Assembly: GCA_965601455.1 (NCBI GenBank) | Contig: OZ271831.1 | Location: 1,922,001-1,986,000 of the forward strand | Length of the DNA: 64,000 nucleotides | Origin: JANQEU01 sp965601455 | Lineage (GTDB): Bacteria > Bacteroidota > Bacteroidia > Cytophagales > Cyclobacteriaceae | Reading direction: 5' to 3' | Shown: in pieces, positions 17,725 to 26,300 of the stretch | How positions within the stretch are numbered: position 1 is the first letter of the stretch | Layout: every line of letters starts with the position of its first letter | Notes under the pieces: generated by a model | Databases searched by the model: none | The model's input: the letters and a program-made list of their open reading frames with translations, nothing else | What the model was told of the DNA's origin: nothing | Program-made: the position numbers and the translations under genes

Positions 17725-18905
17725 AAACATACCGCTTAAATACAAGTGGATGTTGGCAGATGCTAGAGGAGAATATTTTTCCATTTTGGTTGGATAAAAT
17801 GGTCGACCAGGAAAATGGAGGATTCTATGGTAAGATAAATGGAAGGGGAATCGTAGAAAACGAAGCCTCAAAGTCGGTTATTTTGAACGCGCGAATCTTA
17901 TGGACATTTTCCAAAGCTTTTAGGGTGATAGGCAGGCGTGATTATAAGGTCATGGCTGATCGAGCTTTTGACTATATAAAAAAGCACTTCCATGATAGCT
18001 GTCACAACGGGTATTGGTGGACAGTTGATTTCAATGGTGAACCGGAGGATAGGAAAAAGCAGATTTATGCACAATCTTTTGTTTTGTATGGTTTTTCCGA
18101 ATACTACAAAATCTCAAGGGAAGAATCTGTTCTTCAAGCAAGTATTGAATTGTACCGTCTAATAGAAAACCGAAGTTGGGACAATGAATTAGGTGGGTAC
18201 ATTGAGGCGTTTGCCGAAGACTGGCAGGTGTTGAACGATGTTCGTTTAAGTGCGAAGGACCTTAATGCTACGAAAACCATGAATACTCACCTTCATGTTC
18301 TCGAGGCGTTTACGAATTTGCACAGAATATGGCCAGATAAGGAACTCAAAGAATCATTATCACGACTTATTCGGCTTTTTGAAAATAGATTCATATCAAA
18401 GGAAGGACACTTGATTCTGTTTTTCGATGACCAGTGGCGTTCGCTGACAAGTAGATATTCATACGGTCACGATATTGAATTTAGCTGGTTATATCAGGAA
18501 GCAGTTTTGGAAGTGGGAGACAATGTTTGGCAACGGTCATCAACAAAGTATTCGGAAACTATGGCTTCTTCATCAATTGAAGGCTTAGATATTGACGGAG
18601 GACTATTTCACGAAGGAGAAAATGGCCAGGTGGTTGACTTTTCGAAAGAATGGTGGCCACAGGCTGAGGCCTTGGTTGGATTGGTCAATATTTGGCAACA
18701 AACGGGAAATGATTATTACTTTAACGTTGCAGAAAAAGTCTGGCAATTCATCCAGAAGAAGCTGGTGGACCCAGAAGGAGAGTGGTTTTGGGGTTTGGAT
18801 AGGAATGGTAAAATTGATTATTCGAAAGAAAAAGCCGGGCCTTGGAAGTGCCCTTATCATAATAGTCGAGCTATGTTTGAATTACTATCAAGGCTTCCCG
18901 ATTAA
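17721..18905 (+). CDS. Cellobiose 2-epimerase (AGE family)
   Basis: Converts beta-1,4-mannobiose to mannosylglucose (and cellobiose to glucosyl-mannose) by epimerising C2 of the reducing sugar. The 394-residue (alpha/alpha)6-barrel protein has the cellobiose-epimerase signature rather than that of plain GlcNAc epimerases: Arg58 in NARILWTF, MNTHLHVLEA (His190), GHDIEFSWL (His250, Glu253), EWWPQAEALVG and CPYHNSRA (His380). These align in spacing with the catalytic residues known for this family. No signal peptide is present. It shares ATGA with the phosphorylase stop, so the two enzymes are coupled and make a two-step mannobiose pathway. Confidence 0.9.
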   Translation: MKTYRLNTSGCWQMLEENIFPFWLDKMVDQENGGFYGKINGRGIVENEASKSVILNARILWTFSKAFRVIGRRDYKVMADRAFDYIKKHFHDSCHNGYWWTVDFNGEPEDRKKQIYAQSFVLYGFSEYYKISREESVLQASIELYRLIENRSWDNELGGYIEAFAEDWQVLNDVRLSAKDLNATKTMNTHLHVLEAFTNLHRIWPDKELKESLSRLIRLFENRFISKEGHLILFFDDQWRSLTSRYSYGHDIEFSWLYQEAVLEVGDNVWQRSSTKYSETMASSSIEGLDIDGGLFHEGENGQVVDFSKEWWPQAEALVGLVNIWQQTGNDYYFNVAEKVWQFIQKKLVDPEGEWFWGLDRNGKIDYSKEKAGPWKCPYHNSRAMFELLSRLPD

Positions 18906-18915
18906 AAATTGAGGT

Positions 18916-18923
18916 TAAATTTG
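18916..18923 (+). promoter_or_regulatory. Candidate Bacteroidota -7 box (TAAATTTG) for the sensor kinase
   Basis: The octamer fits the Bacteroidota -7 consensus TAnnTTTG exactly and lies 31 bases before the TTG start of the sensor kinase. No TTTG was seen at the expected -33 distance. It would allow the two-component pair to be transcribed apart from the sugar operon. Confidence 0.35.
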
Positions 18924-18954
18924 TCGCTATCGGAGAAAATCCAAAACTTTCTTC

Positions 18955-21096
18955 TTGATTAAGACTGTGATAAAAAGAATAATCATTTACGTGTGGGTAG
19001 CAGTATTCGCTGTTCCTTCGTTTTCTCAAGGGGAAGAAACACAATCACAACTGCTCAAAGGAGATTTCACTAAGTTGAAAAGTGAATTAACCGAAAGGAT
19101 TGAGAATGAATCTCCCTCATCGGAGGAGTATTTCAGATTAAGAAATCAGTTGGGTTACCTTCATATGCTTTCAGGCGACGTTGATTCTTCTTATCAGATT
19201 CATCGTTCTATATATGATGAAGTACTGGGAGTCAATCCGGCTATTCGGGCGGAAACGGAATACTATCTCGCGGAAATGTACTTTTCAATGAACCAGAAGA
19301 AATTGGCTCTTAGCAATCTTAGAAATTGCATTACCTACTTCAGTAGCCATGATTCTCCTAATTCATTCTTCTTTAGAGCATTATCTACTATGGCTCACAT
19401 TAATTGGGTGACAGGGGACTTAACAGCAGCAAGGAACACCTTGGAGTTGATAGAGGGTGAAAATTTCGATAACAGTTTAAACTTGTACCCCACCTTGGTG
19501 TATCGATACGTCAAGGCGAAATTAACACTCCTTGAAGGAGTGGATGACGAAGCTGAACTTCTAGTTCAATCCATGGTAAACTGGTCATTGGAAAATGAGA
19601 TACTGTTGAATCGAGCATATTTCTTTGCTCAGTTTATCAATGATTCAGCCACTACTGCAAGTAATACCTCTGTGTTAGTGAAGGAGATAGCGACATGCAA
19701 AGACCAGTCAGGATTTACCGAAAGGATTATAACCTTTAATGAATTAAGTACTTACTACACCAGAACAAATCAGATTGATAAAGCACTTCAAAGTACGCAA
19801 CAGAGTAATCAGTTGCAGAAAGATCGAATTGAAGTACTTTCAGATTTTAATAGAATCCAGTTGGATGAGTTGGAGAAAGCAAAAACCAACGAACTACAAT
19901 TTCAGTTAATGAATAAGCTTGAAGACACCAAGTCAAGGCAAATATGGATTTTCCTCACCGCTCTGGTTGCGCTTTATTTAACCGGTTTCGTCATCGTATT
20001 CAGAAGGCTTATTAATCAGAAAAACAAGAGTCAAAGGGATTTAGCTGCTAAGAATATAGAGTTAGTCAACAAATCAAATCAAATTACGGAAACCCAAAGC
20101 CGATTGATTCAATCTGAAAAGATGGCAGTTTTGGGTCGACTATCTTCAGGTATCGCTCATGAGTTGAACACTCCAATTGGCGCAATAAAAGGTAATGTAG
20201 AGCTCATACATGACCTTCAGTCCCGGGAACTGGATCAGTGGTTCAAAGTTTCAACCCTACTGGAGCCTACCGAATTTAAGGTGTTAGTTCAATTGATGAC
20301 TGAGGCTTGTGAAAAGAAAATTCAAACCTCATCTACTGAAGAAGAACGATCCATTCATAAGAAAGTGTCTAAGTTTTTTGAGGATGTACAGATACCAAAT
20401 AGGGAGGATGTCATTGATATTTTTTCTGATTTATTGGTTACAGAAAACTTAAATAACTACACTCTTCTTTACAGCCATCAACACAACGTTGACGTTCTTG
20501 AACTTGCATTGTTCGTTTTCAATAGATCCAATTCAGTAGATACTGCAAAGGTGGCTTTGCAGAAAGCAGAAAAAATTCTTCATTCTTTCAGGACCTATTC
20601 ATTCCGAAGAGGATGGGAGGATTTCAAAACTGTTAATATTCACGAGAGTGTTGAAGTTGTTCTATCTCTGCATCAAAACTCTTTATCTAAGGTGAAGGTC
20701 AACTTGACCAGTGATGGCGATACTGAAATTATTGGAGTGCCTGATGAGATGAGCCAGGTATGGTCGAATATCATCAACAATTCTATTGAGGCCATGAAAG
20801 GAAAGGGAGAGTTGTGGATTACCATAACAGCAGATGGTGAGAATGTTCGTGTTGATATTAAGGACACTGGTGGTGGAATTGAATTGGAGGATGGTCAAGA
20901 TGTTTTTGATCCGTTTTTCTCTACAAAGAAGGGCGGGGGAAGTGGACTTGGAATGGATCTGACCAGACAAATCGTTCAAAAACACGACGGAACAATCAAA
21001 TGGAAGAATATCGAAAAAGGGGCCATATTCACCGTGATTCTTCCTAAATCTCCTCGTCATGCGAATGTTGAACCTTCTGAAAGTATTGGAGTATGA
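18955..21096 (+). CDS. Sensor histidine kinase with periplasmic TPR region and an insertion in the dimerisation domain
   Basis: A 713-residue kinase. A signal-like segment (1-25) precedes a helical TPR-like region (about 30-315), one TM (about 328-348) and a coiled coil. The H-box is SGIAHELNTPIGAIKGN with phospho-His402. The ATPase domain has the N-box NIINNSIEAM (605-614), DTGGGIELED, DPFFSTKKGGGSGLGM and a C-terminal strand. Between the H-box helix and the segment that should pair with it (about 532-550, KAEKILHSFRTYS) there are roughly 110 extra residues, which is unusual. The TTG start is chosen because it begins a signal-like sequence. It overlaps the response regulator by four bases and follows the epimerase by 49 bases. 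Confidence 0.85.
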   Translation: MIKTVIKRIIIYVWVAVFAVPSFSQGEETQSQLLKGDFTKLKSELTERIENESPSSEEYFRLRNQLGYLHMLSGDVDSSYQIHRSIYDEVLGVNPAIRAETEYYLAEMYFSMNQKKLALSNLRNCITYFSSHDSPNSFFFRALSTMAHINWVTGDLTAARNTLELIEGENFDNSLNLYPTLVYRYVKAKLTLLEGVDDEAELLVQSMVNWSLENEILLNRAYFFAQFINDSATTASNTSVLVKEIATCKDQSGFTERIITFNELSTYYTRTNQIDKALQSTQQSNQLQKDRIEVLSDFNRIQLDELEKAKTNELQFQLMNKLEDTKSRQIWIFLTALVALYLTGFVIVFRRLINQKNKSQRDLAAKNIELVNKSNQITETQSRLIQSEKMAVLGRLSSGIAHELNTPIGAIKGNVELIHDLQSRELDQWFKVSTLLEPTEFKVLVQLMTEACEKKIQTSSTEEERSIHKKVSKFFEDVQIPNREDVIDIFSDLLVTENLNNYTLLYSHQHNVDVLELALFVFNRSNSVDTAKVALQKAEKILHSFRTYSFRRGWEDFKTVNIHESVEVVLSLHQNSLSKVKVNLTSDGDTEIIGVPDEMSQVWSNIINNSIEAMKGKGELWITITADGENVRVDIKDTGGGIELEDGQDVFDPFFSTKKGGGSGLGMDLTRQIVQKHDGTIKWKNIEKGAIFTVILPKSPRHANVEPSESIGV

Positions 21097-21491
21097 GTAA
21101 AAAGGGATTGATACTATTTGTGGATGACGAATACTACCTGCTTAGTACGTTAAAGGCGATTGTTAAAACGGAATTCAGAAGGTACAATATTCAGTTTGCT
21201 GAGAATGGAGATGAGGCTCTTCAACTTTTAAAAACACTTGAACCTTTTGAGAAGTTGGTTGTCTTTTCCGATTGGCACATGCCTGGAATGAAGGGTGACG
21301 AATTGTTAATCGAGATCCACACACGCTATCCTCAAAGTATCAATTACTTACTGTCAGGGATGATAACGAAAGAACCAGAGGAAGATACATTTGAAAGAGG
21401 AGGTATTGTTAAGGTGCTTTTCAAACCCTGGAATAATAAGGAACTACTTGAAATCCTCAGGAACACTCTGGATGACGATTTCACTAAATGA
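21093..21491 (+). CDS. Response regulator, receiver domain only
   Basis: A 132-residue receiver: acidic pair in FVDDEYY, phospho-Asp60 in FSDWHMPGMKGDE, Ser/Thr switch in LLSGM and Lys in LFKPW. The WHMPGMKG phospho-loop is like receivers of HD-GYP or diguanylate cyclase systems, but no output domain is attached. The start codon overlaps the kinase stop (ATGA), and the stop overlaps the next start, so kinase, regulator and HAD gene are coupled. With no DNA-binding domain it must act by protein contact or through a relay. Confidence 0.88.
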   Translation: MSKKGLILFVDDEYYLLSTLKAIVKTEFRRYNIQFAENGDEALQLLKTLEPFEKLVVFSDWHMPGMKGDELLIEIHTRYPQSINYLLSGMITKEPEEDTFERGGIVKVLFKPWNNKELLEILRNTLDDDFTK

Positions 21492-22120
21492 TTAGATCCG
21501 AATATCGTCATTTTAAAACGATCATATTTGACTTGGGAAATGTGATCATCGACCTAAATTGGGAGAACTGGCTAGACTCATTCTCTGTGAACGGGTTTTC
21601 CCTTACAATAAACGACCTTAATAAGTTGGCAAATCGACCGTATTTCCTGGATTTTGAAATCGGACAGCTTACGTCAGAGGAACTGCTCTTTCATGCGAAC
21701 AAGGAATTTAGGACTTCATGGGACATCAATAAATTTGTTCCGAAGTGGAATGGTCTTTTGGGTAGTATTCCACAATCTAAGCTGCTTATGATGGAAAAAC
21801 TCAAGGACAATCACCGAGTGTTGATTCTCAGCAATACGAATCAAATTCACCAGGCAGAATTCGATCGAAGGATACATGAACTTACGGGGAAAAGAACTCT
21901 AAATGAATTGGTTCACAGGGCTTATTATTCTCATCATTTAGGCCTTAGAAAACCAGATAAAGCGATTTTCACCAAACTGTTGGAGTTGGAAGATACCTTG
22001 CCGGAGGATATCATTTTTTTCGATGATACCCAAGAGAATATTGATGCTGCGAGGGAGATAGGAATTAAAGGGATACTCATTGAACATCCCGAAAAACTTT
22101 GGGATTACTTTGAACGATAA
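21488..22120 (+). CDS. HAD-superfamily hydrolase, YihX-like sugar phosphatase
   Basis: A 210-residue HAD subfamily IA protein. Motif I is FDLGNVIIDLN (nucleophile Asp15), motif II is LILSNTN, and motif III/IV is LRKPDKAIF followed by IFFDDTQENIDAA. The FDLGNV form is typical of YihX, which removes phosphate from alpha-glucose 1-phosphate. The upstream phosphorylase makes mannose 1-phosphate, so a hexose 1-phosphate role is tempting but unproven. It overlaps the receiver gene by four bases and the following protease gene by up to 41. Confidence 0.8.
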   Translation: MIRSEYRHFKTIIFDLGNVIIDLNWENWLDSFSVNGFSLTINDLNKLANRPYFLDFEIGQLTSEELLFHANKEFRTSWDINKFVPKWNGLLGSIPQSKLLMMEKLKDNHRVLILSNTNQIHQAEFDRRIHELTGKRTLNELVHRAYYSHHLGLRKPDKAIFTKLLELEDTLPEDIIFFDDTQENIDAAREIGIKGILIEHPEKLWDYFER

Positions 22121-23252
22121 AACAAGAAGACTACTTACTCACCTTGGGCTTTTCATCCTTACCCTAGGCACAACAACGTTGGCGGGTGCTGAATGGATGT
22201 TTAACCGTTTTCTATTTATTGGTGAGGAAACGATGGAATGGAGGCATTTTTTAGGTGGCTTACAGTTTTCGATTCCCTTTCTATTGATTTTGAGCGTACA
22301 TGAATTCGGGCACTATTTCACGGCTAGATTCCATTCTATACGTGTCACTCTACCGTACTATATCCCATTATGGCTGGGATTCATCGGAGCTCCATCATTT
22401 GGCACAATGGGGGCTCTTATTAGAATTAAAGAACATATTCAAAGTCGTTCTCAATACTTTGACGTAGGTGTAGCCGGTCCGCTCACGGGATTTGTGATGG
22501 CTTTACTTGTTATTTGGTATGGTTTTGCCAATTTGCCTGAACCCGAATACATATTTCAGGTGCATCCTGAATATGAACAGTACGGTCTAGATTTTCCAAA
22601 ATATGTATACGAAGCTGAAAATACAGTTTCATTTAAGTTTGGAGATAACCTAATATTCTGGTGGTTTCAAAATCATTTTGTGGAGGATCAATCTCGAATT
22701 CCACATCCGAATGAAATCATTCATTACCCATATTTGCTAGCCGGTTATCTGGCGCTTTTTTTCACCGCTTTGAATTTATTGCCGATAGGTCAGTTGGATG
22801 GCGGGCATGTAATTTTTGGGTTATTCAACCCGAAGGTAACCAGGAGAATTAATGAAGTGTTCTTCACTGGGATTTTATTCTACACGGGATTATCCATGGT
22901 CAAACCCGGGGCACTGTTCACGGAACTGGGCATTGAGTTTTACTTTCTTGGGCTGGCTTTCTATTTATATCTATTGTATATCGCAGCTACCTCACTCATT
23001 GAAGATAAATGGACGAGGTTGATGTACGCGGTTATTCTACTTACTGCCCAGTATTTCACTTATTACTTTACAGGTATTGAAGGATACGGTGGCTGGTTAT
23101 TATTTGTGGTATTAATCGGGAGGTTTGTAGGAGTTTATCATCCACCGGTTGTAGACAATCGACCCATGACAAGAGGAAGAGTCATTGTGGCTTGGATAGC
23201 TATACTTGTGCTGGTCCTCTCCTTCAGTCCAAGACCATTTATTATCGAATAA
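22080..23252 (+). CDS. Site-2 protease family (M50) intramembrane metalloprotease
   Basis: A 390-residue multi-spanning membrane protein that would cut substrates within the bilayer. The zinc motif HEFGH (HExxH) is in LSVHEFGHYFTARFH near residue 80, and the third ligand motif is NLLPIGQLDGGHV near 235. About six to eight hydrophobic segments are visible. The ATG at 22080 overlaps the HAD gene by 41 bases; an in-frame TTG at 22110 would reduce this to 11 and may be the true start. The stop directly abuts the stop of the convergent rhodanese gene, with no spacer. Confidence 0.85.
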   Translation: MNIPKNFGITLNDKTRRLLTHLGLFILTLGTTTLAGAEWMFNRFLFIGEETMEWRHFLGGLQFSIPFLLILSVHEFGHYFTARFHSIRVTLPYYIPLWLGFIGAPSFGTMGALIRIKEHIQSRSQYFDVGVAGPLTGFVMALLVIWYGFANLPEPEYIFQVHPEYEQYGLDFPKYVYEAENTVSFKFGDNLIFWWFQNHFVEDQSRIPHPNEIIHYPYLLAGYLALFFTALNLLPIGQLDGGHVIFGLFNPKVTRRINEVFFTGILFYTGLSMVKPGALFTELGIEFYFLGLAFYLYLLYIAATSLIEDKWTRLMYAVILLTAQYFTYYFTGIEGYGGWLLFVVLIGRFVGVYHPPVVDNRPMTRGRVIVAWIAILVLVLSFSPRPFIIE

Positions 23253-23558
23253 TCAGGAAATCAGAGTTTTATAGGCCTCAACACCTCCGATAAGACTGCA
23301 AACGTTGTTTAAGCCTCTTCTGCTGAGAAAAATCTTTGCCTGGTTGGATCGCTTTCCGGATTGACAATGAACAATAATCTGACGGTCCGCGTATACTTCC
23401 AATTCTGAATAACGATCGGGTAGGGAATTCAAGGGCATTAGTTTGCCACCAATGTTGTACTCTTCAAATTCCCATTCCTCCCTCACATCAATCAAAATGT
23501 AGGATGTGGATTTCTCCTTTTTAAGTTTTTCAAACTCCTCAGCAGTAAGATCTTTCAT
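23253..23558 (-). CDS. Rhodanese-like domain protein
   Basis: A 101-residue single-domain rhodanese, probably cytosolic. The N-terminal YILIDVREEWEFEEYNIGG and the active-site loop IVHCQSGKRSNQA are typical; the Cys in HCQSGKRS would carry the persulfide. The loop is six residues long, as in sulfur-handling rather than phosphatase members. It overlaps the start of its upstream neighbour, a T9SS cargo gene, by four bases on the - strand. Confidence 0.88.
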   Translation of the reverse strand: MKDLTAEEFEKLKKEKSTSYILIDVREEWEFEEYNIGGKLMPLNSLPDRYSELEVYADRQIIVHCQSGKRSNQAKIFLSRRGLNNVCSLIGGVEAYKTLIS

Positions 23559-25417
23559 CGTTCTATGAGCAACTTATGTTGTGTGGTTTCTCCATTCCCT
23601 AAAAGACGGACGACATATAATCCTGGTGGTAAGGAAGAAACATCTATTGCTTTGCTGTATTCACCTGACAGCCAGCTTTTTCCAAACATATCGTAAATTG
23701 ATATTTTCTCAAAGCTACCCTCGGTAAATAGTATATCACTAACAGGGTTTGGATATAACCGTAGTGATTCAAACGAACTTTCAATGGAGAGGACCGATTC
23801 AGATTCATTGAAAACAGGCCGTATCATTAAGGAACCGTTTAAGCGGTCGTTTCTAATCCAACCTCTATCTGTATTTGAAAACATGGCATTTGACCCTCCT
23901 GGACTATTTCTGTCGAATCCAACTCCAATGTAGTTGTTAGTAAACTGTTGAAAACCAATAAAGAAGGAATCCGAAAGTACAATAGGGGTGGAGAGGGAGA
24001 TTCTCTGGAAATCATTAATACCTTGCGCTTCAATTGTTGTTGGTTGCTGTCGTACGGGGAACGAGGAATTATTGACTTCCTTCCAGACTTTAACCTCAAT
24101 GGATTGGCCATCAGAAGATGGGTTGATTGAAGGAAAGTAAATCAGAATGTCAGTGAGTCGGGCGGTGTCTTCAAGATAGAAGCCGACTGCCAGTTCACCT
24201 CCTATTAGATTTACTCCAGCGGCATATTCAGCAGTGCCATCATCATAGGCGAAAAAGTTTTTTAGTGAATAGGACTGTCTAAGTGTGTCATTGGCACGAA
24301 GATCCACATCAAGGAAAAGAGTATCATTGTTTGAGCCAACGACTTCGAAAAGATTCTTATCTCCGGACTTATAAATGAAGGTAGAAGTTATTTCAGCAGA
24401 ATCTCCCGAAAGATCCAGCTCTTCGAGCGAGATTCCTTCGAATCCGTTGCCAAATTCCTGGGGTGATTGTTGTCCCTTCAGCAGAAATCCTGAGCTTTTT
24501 GAACTTCCATTTAGTTTGTTTTCCAGCGTGTGATTGATTTCCATCGGGAAGAAGATATCGGAGAGATTGGATCCTGCCGCTTGAGGGGCCCGAATGTATT
24601 TTTCCGGGTTACTTCTCAGTTGATTAATTGGGATTTCGCGATAAGGAAAAAACAGACTTGTCTGTTGCCCGGAAAAGCTTCTATCAAAGTGGAATTCGTC
24701 ATCATTGTCTCTATCCTGGTTAAGGTATACGTAATCGATGTGCCATGTGTCGTATATCCCTGTGACGCTACTAAATGACTGAAACCGAAACTTAAAACCT
24801 GCATGAAAATATCGATCACCAGACACAGGCACCAGTACTTGTTGAAAGACTTGATTACCATTGACATCAAAAAGCACGGCATCCGTTCCGCCATTGAGAT
24901 GCGGTGAATTTGAATTTGGATTGATGTCTTGTGTTACCCAGGTGGTATCATTTGCCATGAATTGTAGACGAATAGAGTCTCTTTCATCGGGCTGTTCACC
25001 AAGTCCCTGAGCTTGCCAGAAAAAACTCAAATAGACCGTGTTGCGTTTGCTTTCGGGGACACCTGACAAATCGATTGGTTTTGAGGTTAGCTCATCACCT
25101 AATCCAGAAAACGTGGAATTGGGTTGATATGGAGAACCGTTTCCATTCACACCATCGAAACTCGCTACAAATTGTGTTGGTGGATTTATTGGAAGACTGT
25201 TATTGATAAACACATTCCTGCTATCTTCCCACAGGTCTTCGGATGCTGTGCCGCTAGAAAAGTCATCCCAAAACGGTAAATCCCTTAGTGTATCAGCCAG
25301 AACAGTAGTGATCCTCAAGTTTTGATCATGGGAATTTGCTCCAATTGGTATTAGTTGGATTTGTCCGAGTAGTAAAACAGGGCAAAGAAAAACGAATAAA
25401 AAGACTGCTTTATGCAT
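23555..25417 (-). CDS. T9SS C-terminal sorting domain protein, function unknown
   Basis: A 620-residue secreted protein. The signal peptide (about 1-18, AVFLFVFLCPVLLLGQ) leads into beta-rich sequence. The last 75 residues form a type IX sorting domain (LYPNPVSDILF, IYDMFGKSW, SLPPGLYVVRLL, HKLLIER). Residues about 40-230 include LPFWDDFSSG and look like a jelly-roll or MAM-like fold. No catalytic motif was recognised. It shares one base with the PASTA gene stop (TAATG), so the two are co-transcribed. Confidence 0.82.
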   Translation of the reverse strand: MHKAVFLFVFLCPVLLLGQIQLIPIGANSHDQNLRITTVLADTLRDLPFWDDFSSGTASEDLWEDSRNVFINNSLPINPPTQFVASFDGVNGNGSPYQPNSTFSGLGDELTSKPIDLSGVPESKRNTVYLSFFWQAQGLGEQPDERDSIRLQFMANDTTWVTQDINPNSNSPHLNGGTDAVLFDVNGNQVFQQVLVPVSGDRYFHAGFKFRFQSFSSVTGIYDTWHIDYVYLNQDRDNDDEFHFDRSFSGQQTSLFFPYREIPINQLRSNPEKYIRAPQAAGSNLSDIFFPMEINHTLENKLNGSSKSSGFLLKGQQSPQEFGNGFEGISLEELDLSGDSAEITSTFIYKSGDKNLFEVVGSNNDTLFLDVDLRANDTLRQSYSLKNFFAYDDGTAEYAAGVNLIGGELAVGFYLEDTARLTDILIYFPSINPSSDGQSIEVKVWKEVNNSSFPVRQQPTTIEAQGINDFQRISLSTPIVLSDSFFIGFQQFTNNYIGVGFDRNSPGGSNAMFSNTDRGWIRNDRLNGSLMIRPVFNESESVLSIESSFESLRLYPNPVSDILFTEGSFEKISIYDMFGKSWLSGEYSKAIDVSSLPPGLYVVRLLGNGETTQHKLLIER

Positions 25418-26265
25418 TAGTTATCGAGAATCGATCGGTCATGATTCACGGAGTCTGGTTTATAAATCCAGATATCGACTATTCCACTTAACCGCATATT
25501 TACACCAGGTGAAGGAGATTGCCTATAGACCGTTCCTGGTCCAACCTGGATTTCAGTAAAAACCTCTTCTCCTTCGTTATTAACGGAGGAGATGGTAGCT
25601 GTATTCTCTTCTGAATACTTTATTTCTCCTACGGATAAACCTGAGCCAATAATTGCAATCTGTGCACTTTCTTCATCCAGGGTAATTAGATTCGGAGCTT
25701 CAAGTTCCTGTCTGCCGAGGCCATCACCCAGGACCAGATCAATAGTTGAGCCTTTCGGAATCATAGTTCCTGGTTCGATCTCGTTACCGTCCATTTCTTG
25801 CCGCAATACCGTATTGAGAAACAGATCAGGTATGTATTCTCTTCTGCCCAATTTCAAATCATACATTTTTAGTACTAACTGGGCATTCTTTACCGATCCT
25901 TCAACCAAATCGGGCATTCTTACAAGGGGAGGTGAACTTGAGTTTAGTGTTAGGTATATTTTGCGATTTTCCTTGACTTTCGAATTTGGTTTTGGAACCT
26001 GTTTTAAGACCGTATTCGGTGGATATTGGGTGCTAAAGCCCGAATCCGGTGTTATTTCATATCGTAAATCTCTATCGGTAAGGAAGTCATCAAGGTCTTC
26101 GTAGTTAATTCCCACAACATCGGGGACCGTTATTGTTTCTCCATGGTTTGTAGTCATAGGTAAGTAGATGTAGAAGAAAACCACAAGAGCAAAAACGCCG
26201 ATTAATGTCACCACACCCAGGTGAATCAACAGATCTTTTGCGTTAGAGAATCCGAAATACTTCAT
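25417..26265 (-). CDS. PASTA domain membrane protein
   Basis: A 282-residue protein with one N-terminal TM (about 13-34) and three extracytoplasmic PASTA repeats starting at VPDVVGINYEDLDDFL (about 47), MPDLVEGSVKNAQLVL (about 116) and APNLITLDEESAQIAI (about 191). PASTA domains usually bind peptidoglycan or muropeptides. There is no kinase domain. It is 35 bases downstream of ddl, a pairing often seen in Bacteroidota, and is likely to act in wall maintenance. Confidence 0.88.
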   Translation of the reverse strand: MKYFGFSNAKDLLIHLGVVTLIGVFALVVFFYIYLPMTTNHGETITVPDVVGINYEDLDDFLTDRDLRYEITPDSGFSTQYPPNTVLKQVPKPNSKVKENRKIYLTLNSSSPPLVRMPDLVEGSVKNAQLVLKMYDLKLGRREYIPDLFLNTVLRQEMDGNEIEPGTMIPKGSTIDLVLGDGLGRQELEAPNLITLDEESAQIAIIGSGLSVGEIKYSEENTATISSVNNEGEEVFTEIQVGPGTVYRQSPSPGVNMRLSGIVDIWIYKPDSVNHDRSILDN

Positions 26266-26300
26266 TTAACAGGGTTCAAAAGTATTAATTACCAAGATAA

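Noticed and set aside
21488..22120. HAD protein as mannose 1-phosphate phosphatase of the sugar operon
   Set aside because: It is separated from the epimerase by the two-component genes and its substrate cannot be read from sequence, so only the YihX-like class was called.
23948..25072. + strand ORFs opposite the T9SS cargo gene
   Set aside because: They lie antisense to a protein with a signal peptide and sorting domain and show no domain of their own.
25592..26104. A 170-codon + strand ORF opposite the PASTA gene
   Set aside because: The other strand encodes three clear PASTA repeats; this frame is Ser/Arg-rich shadow sequence.
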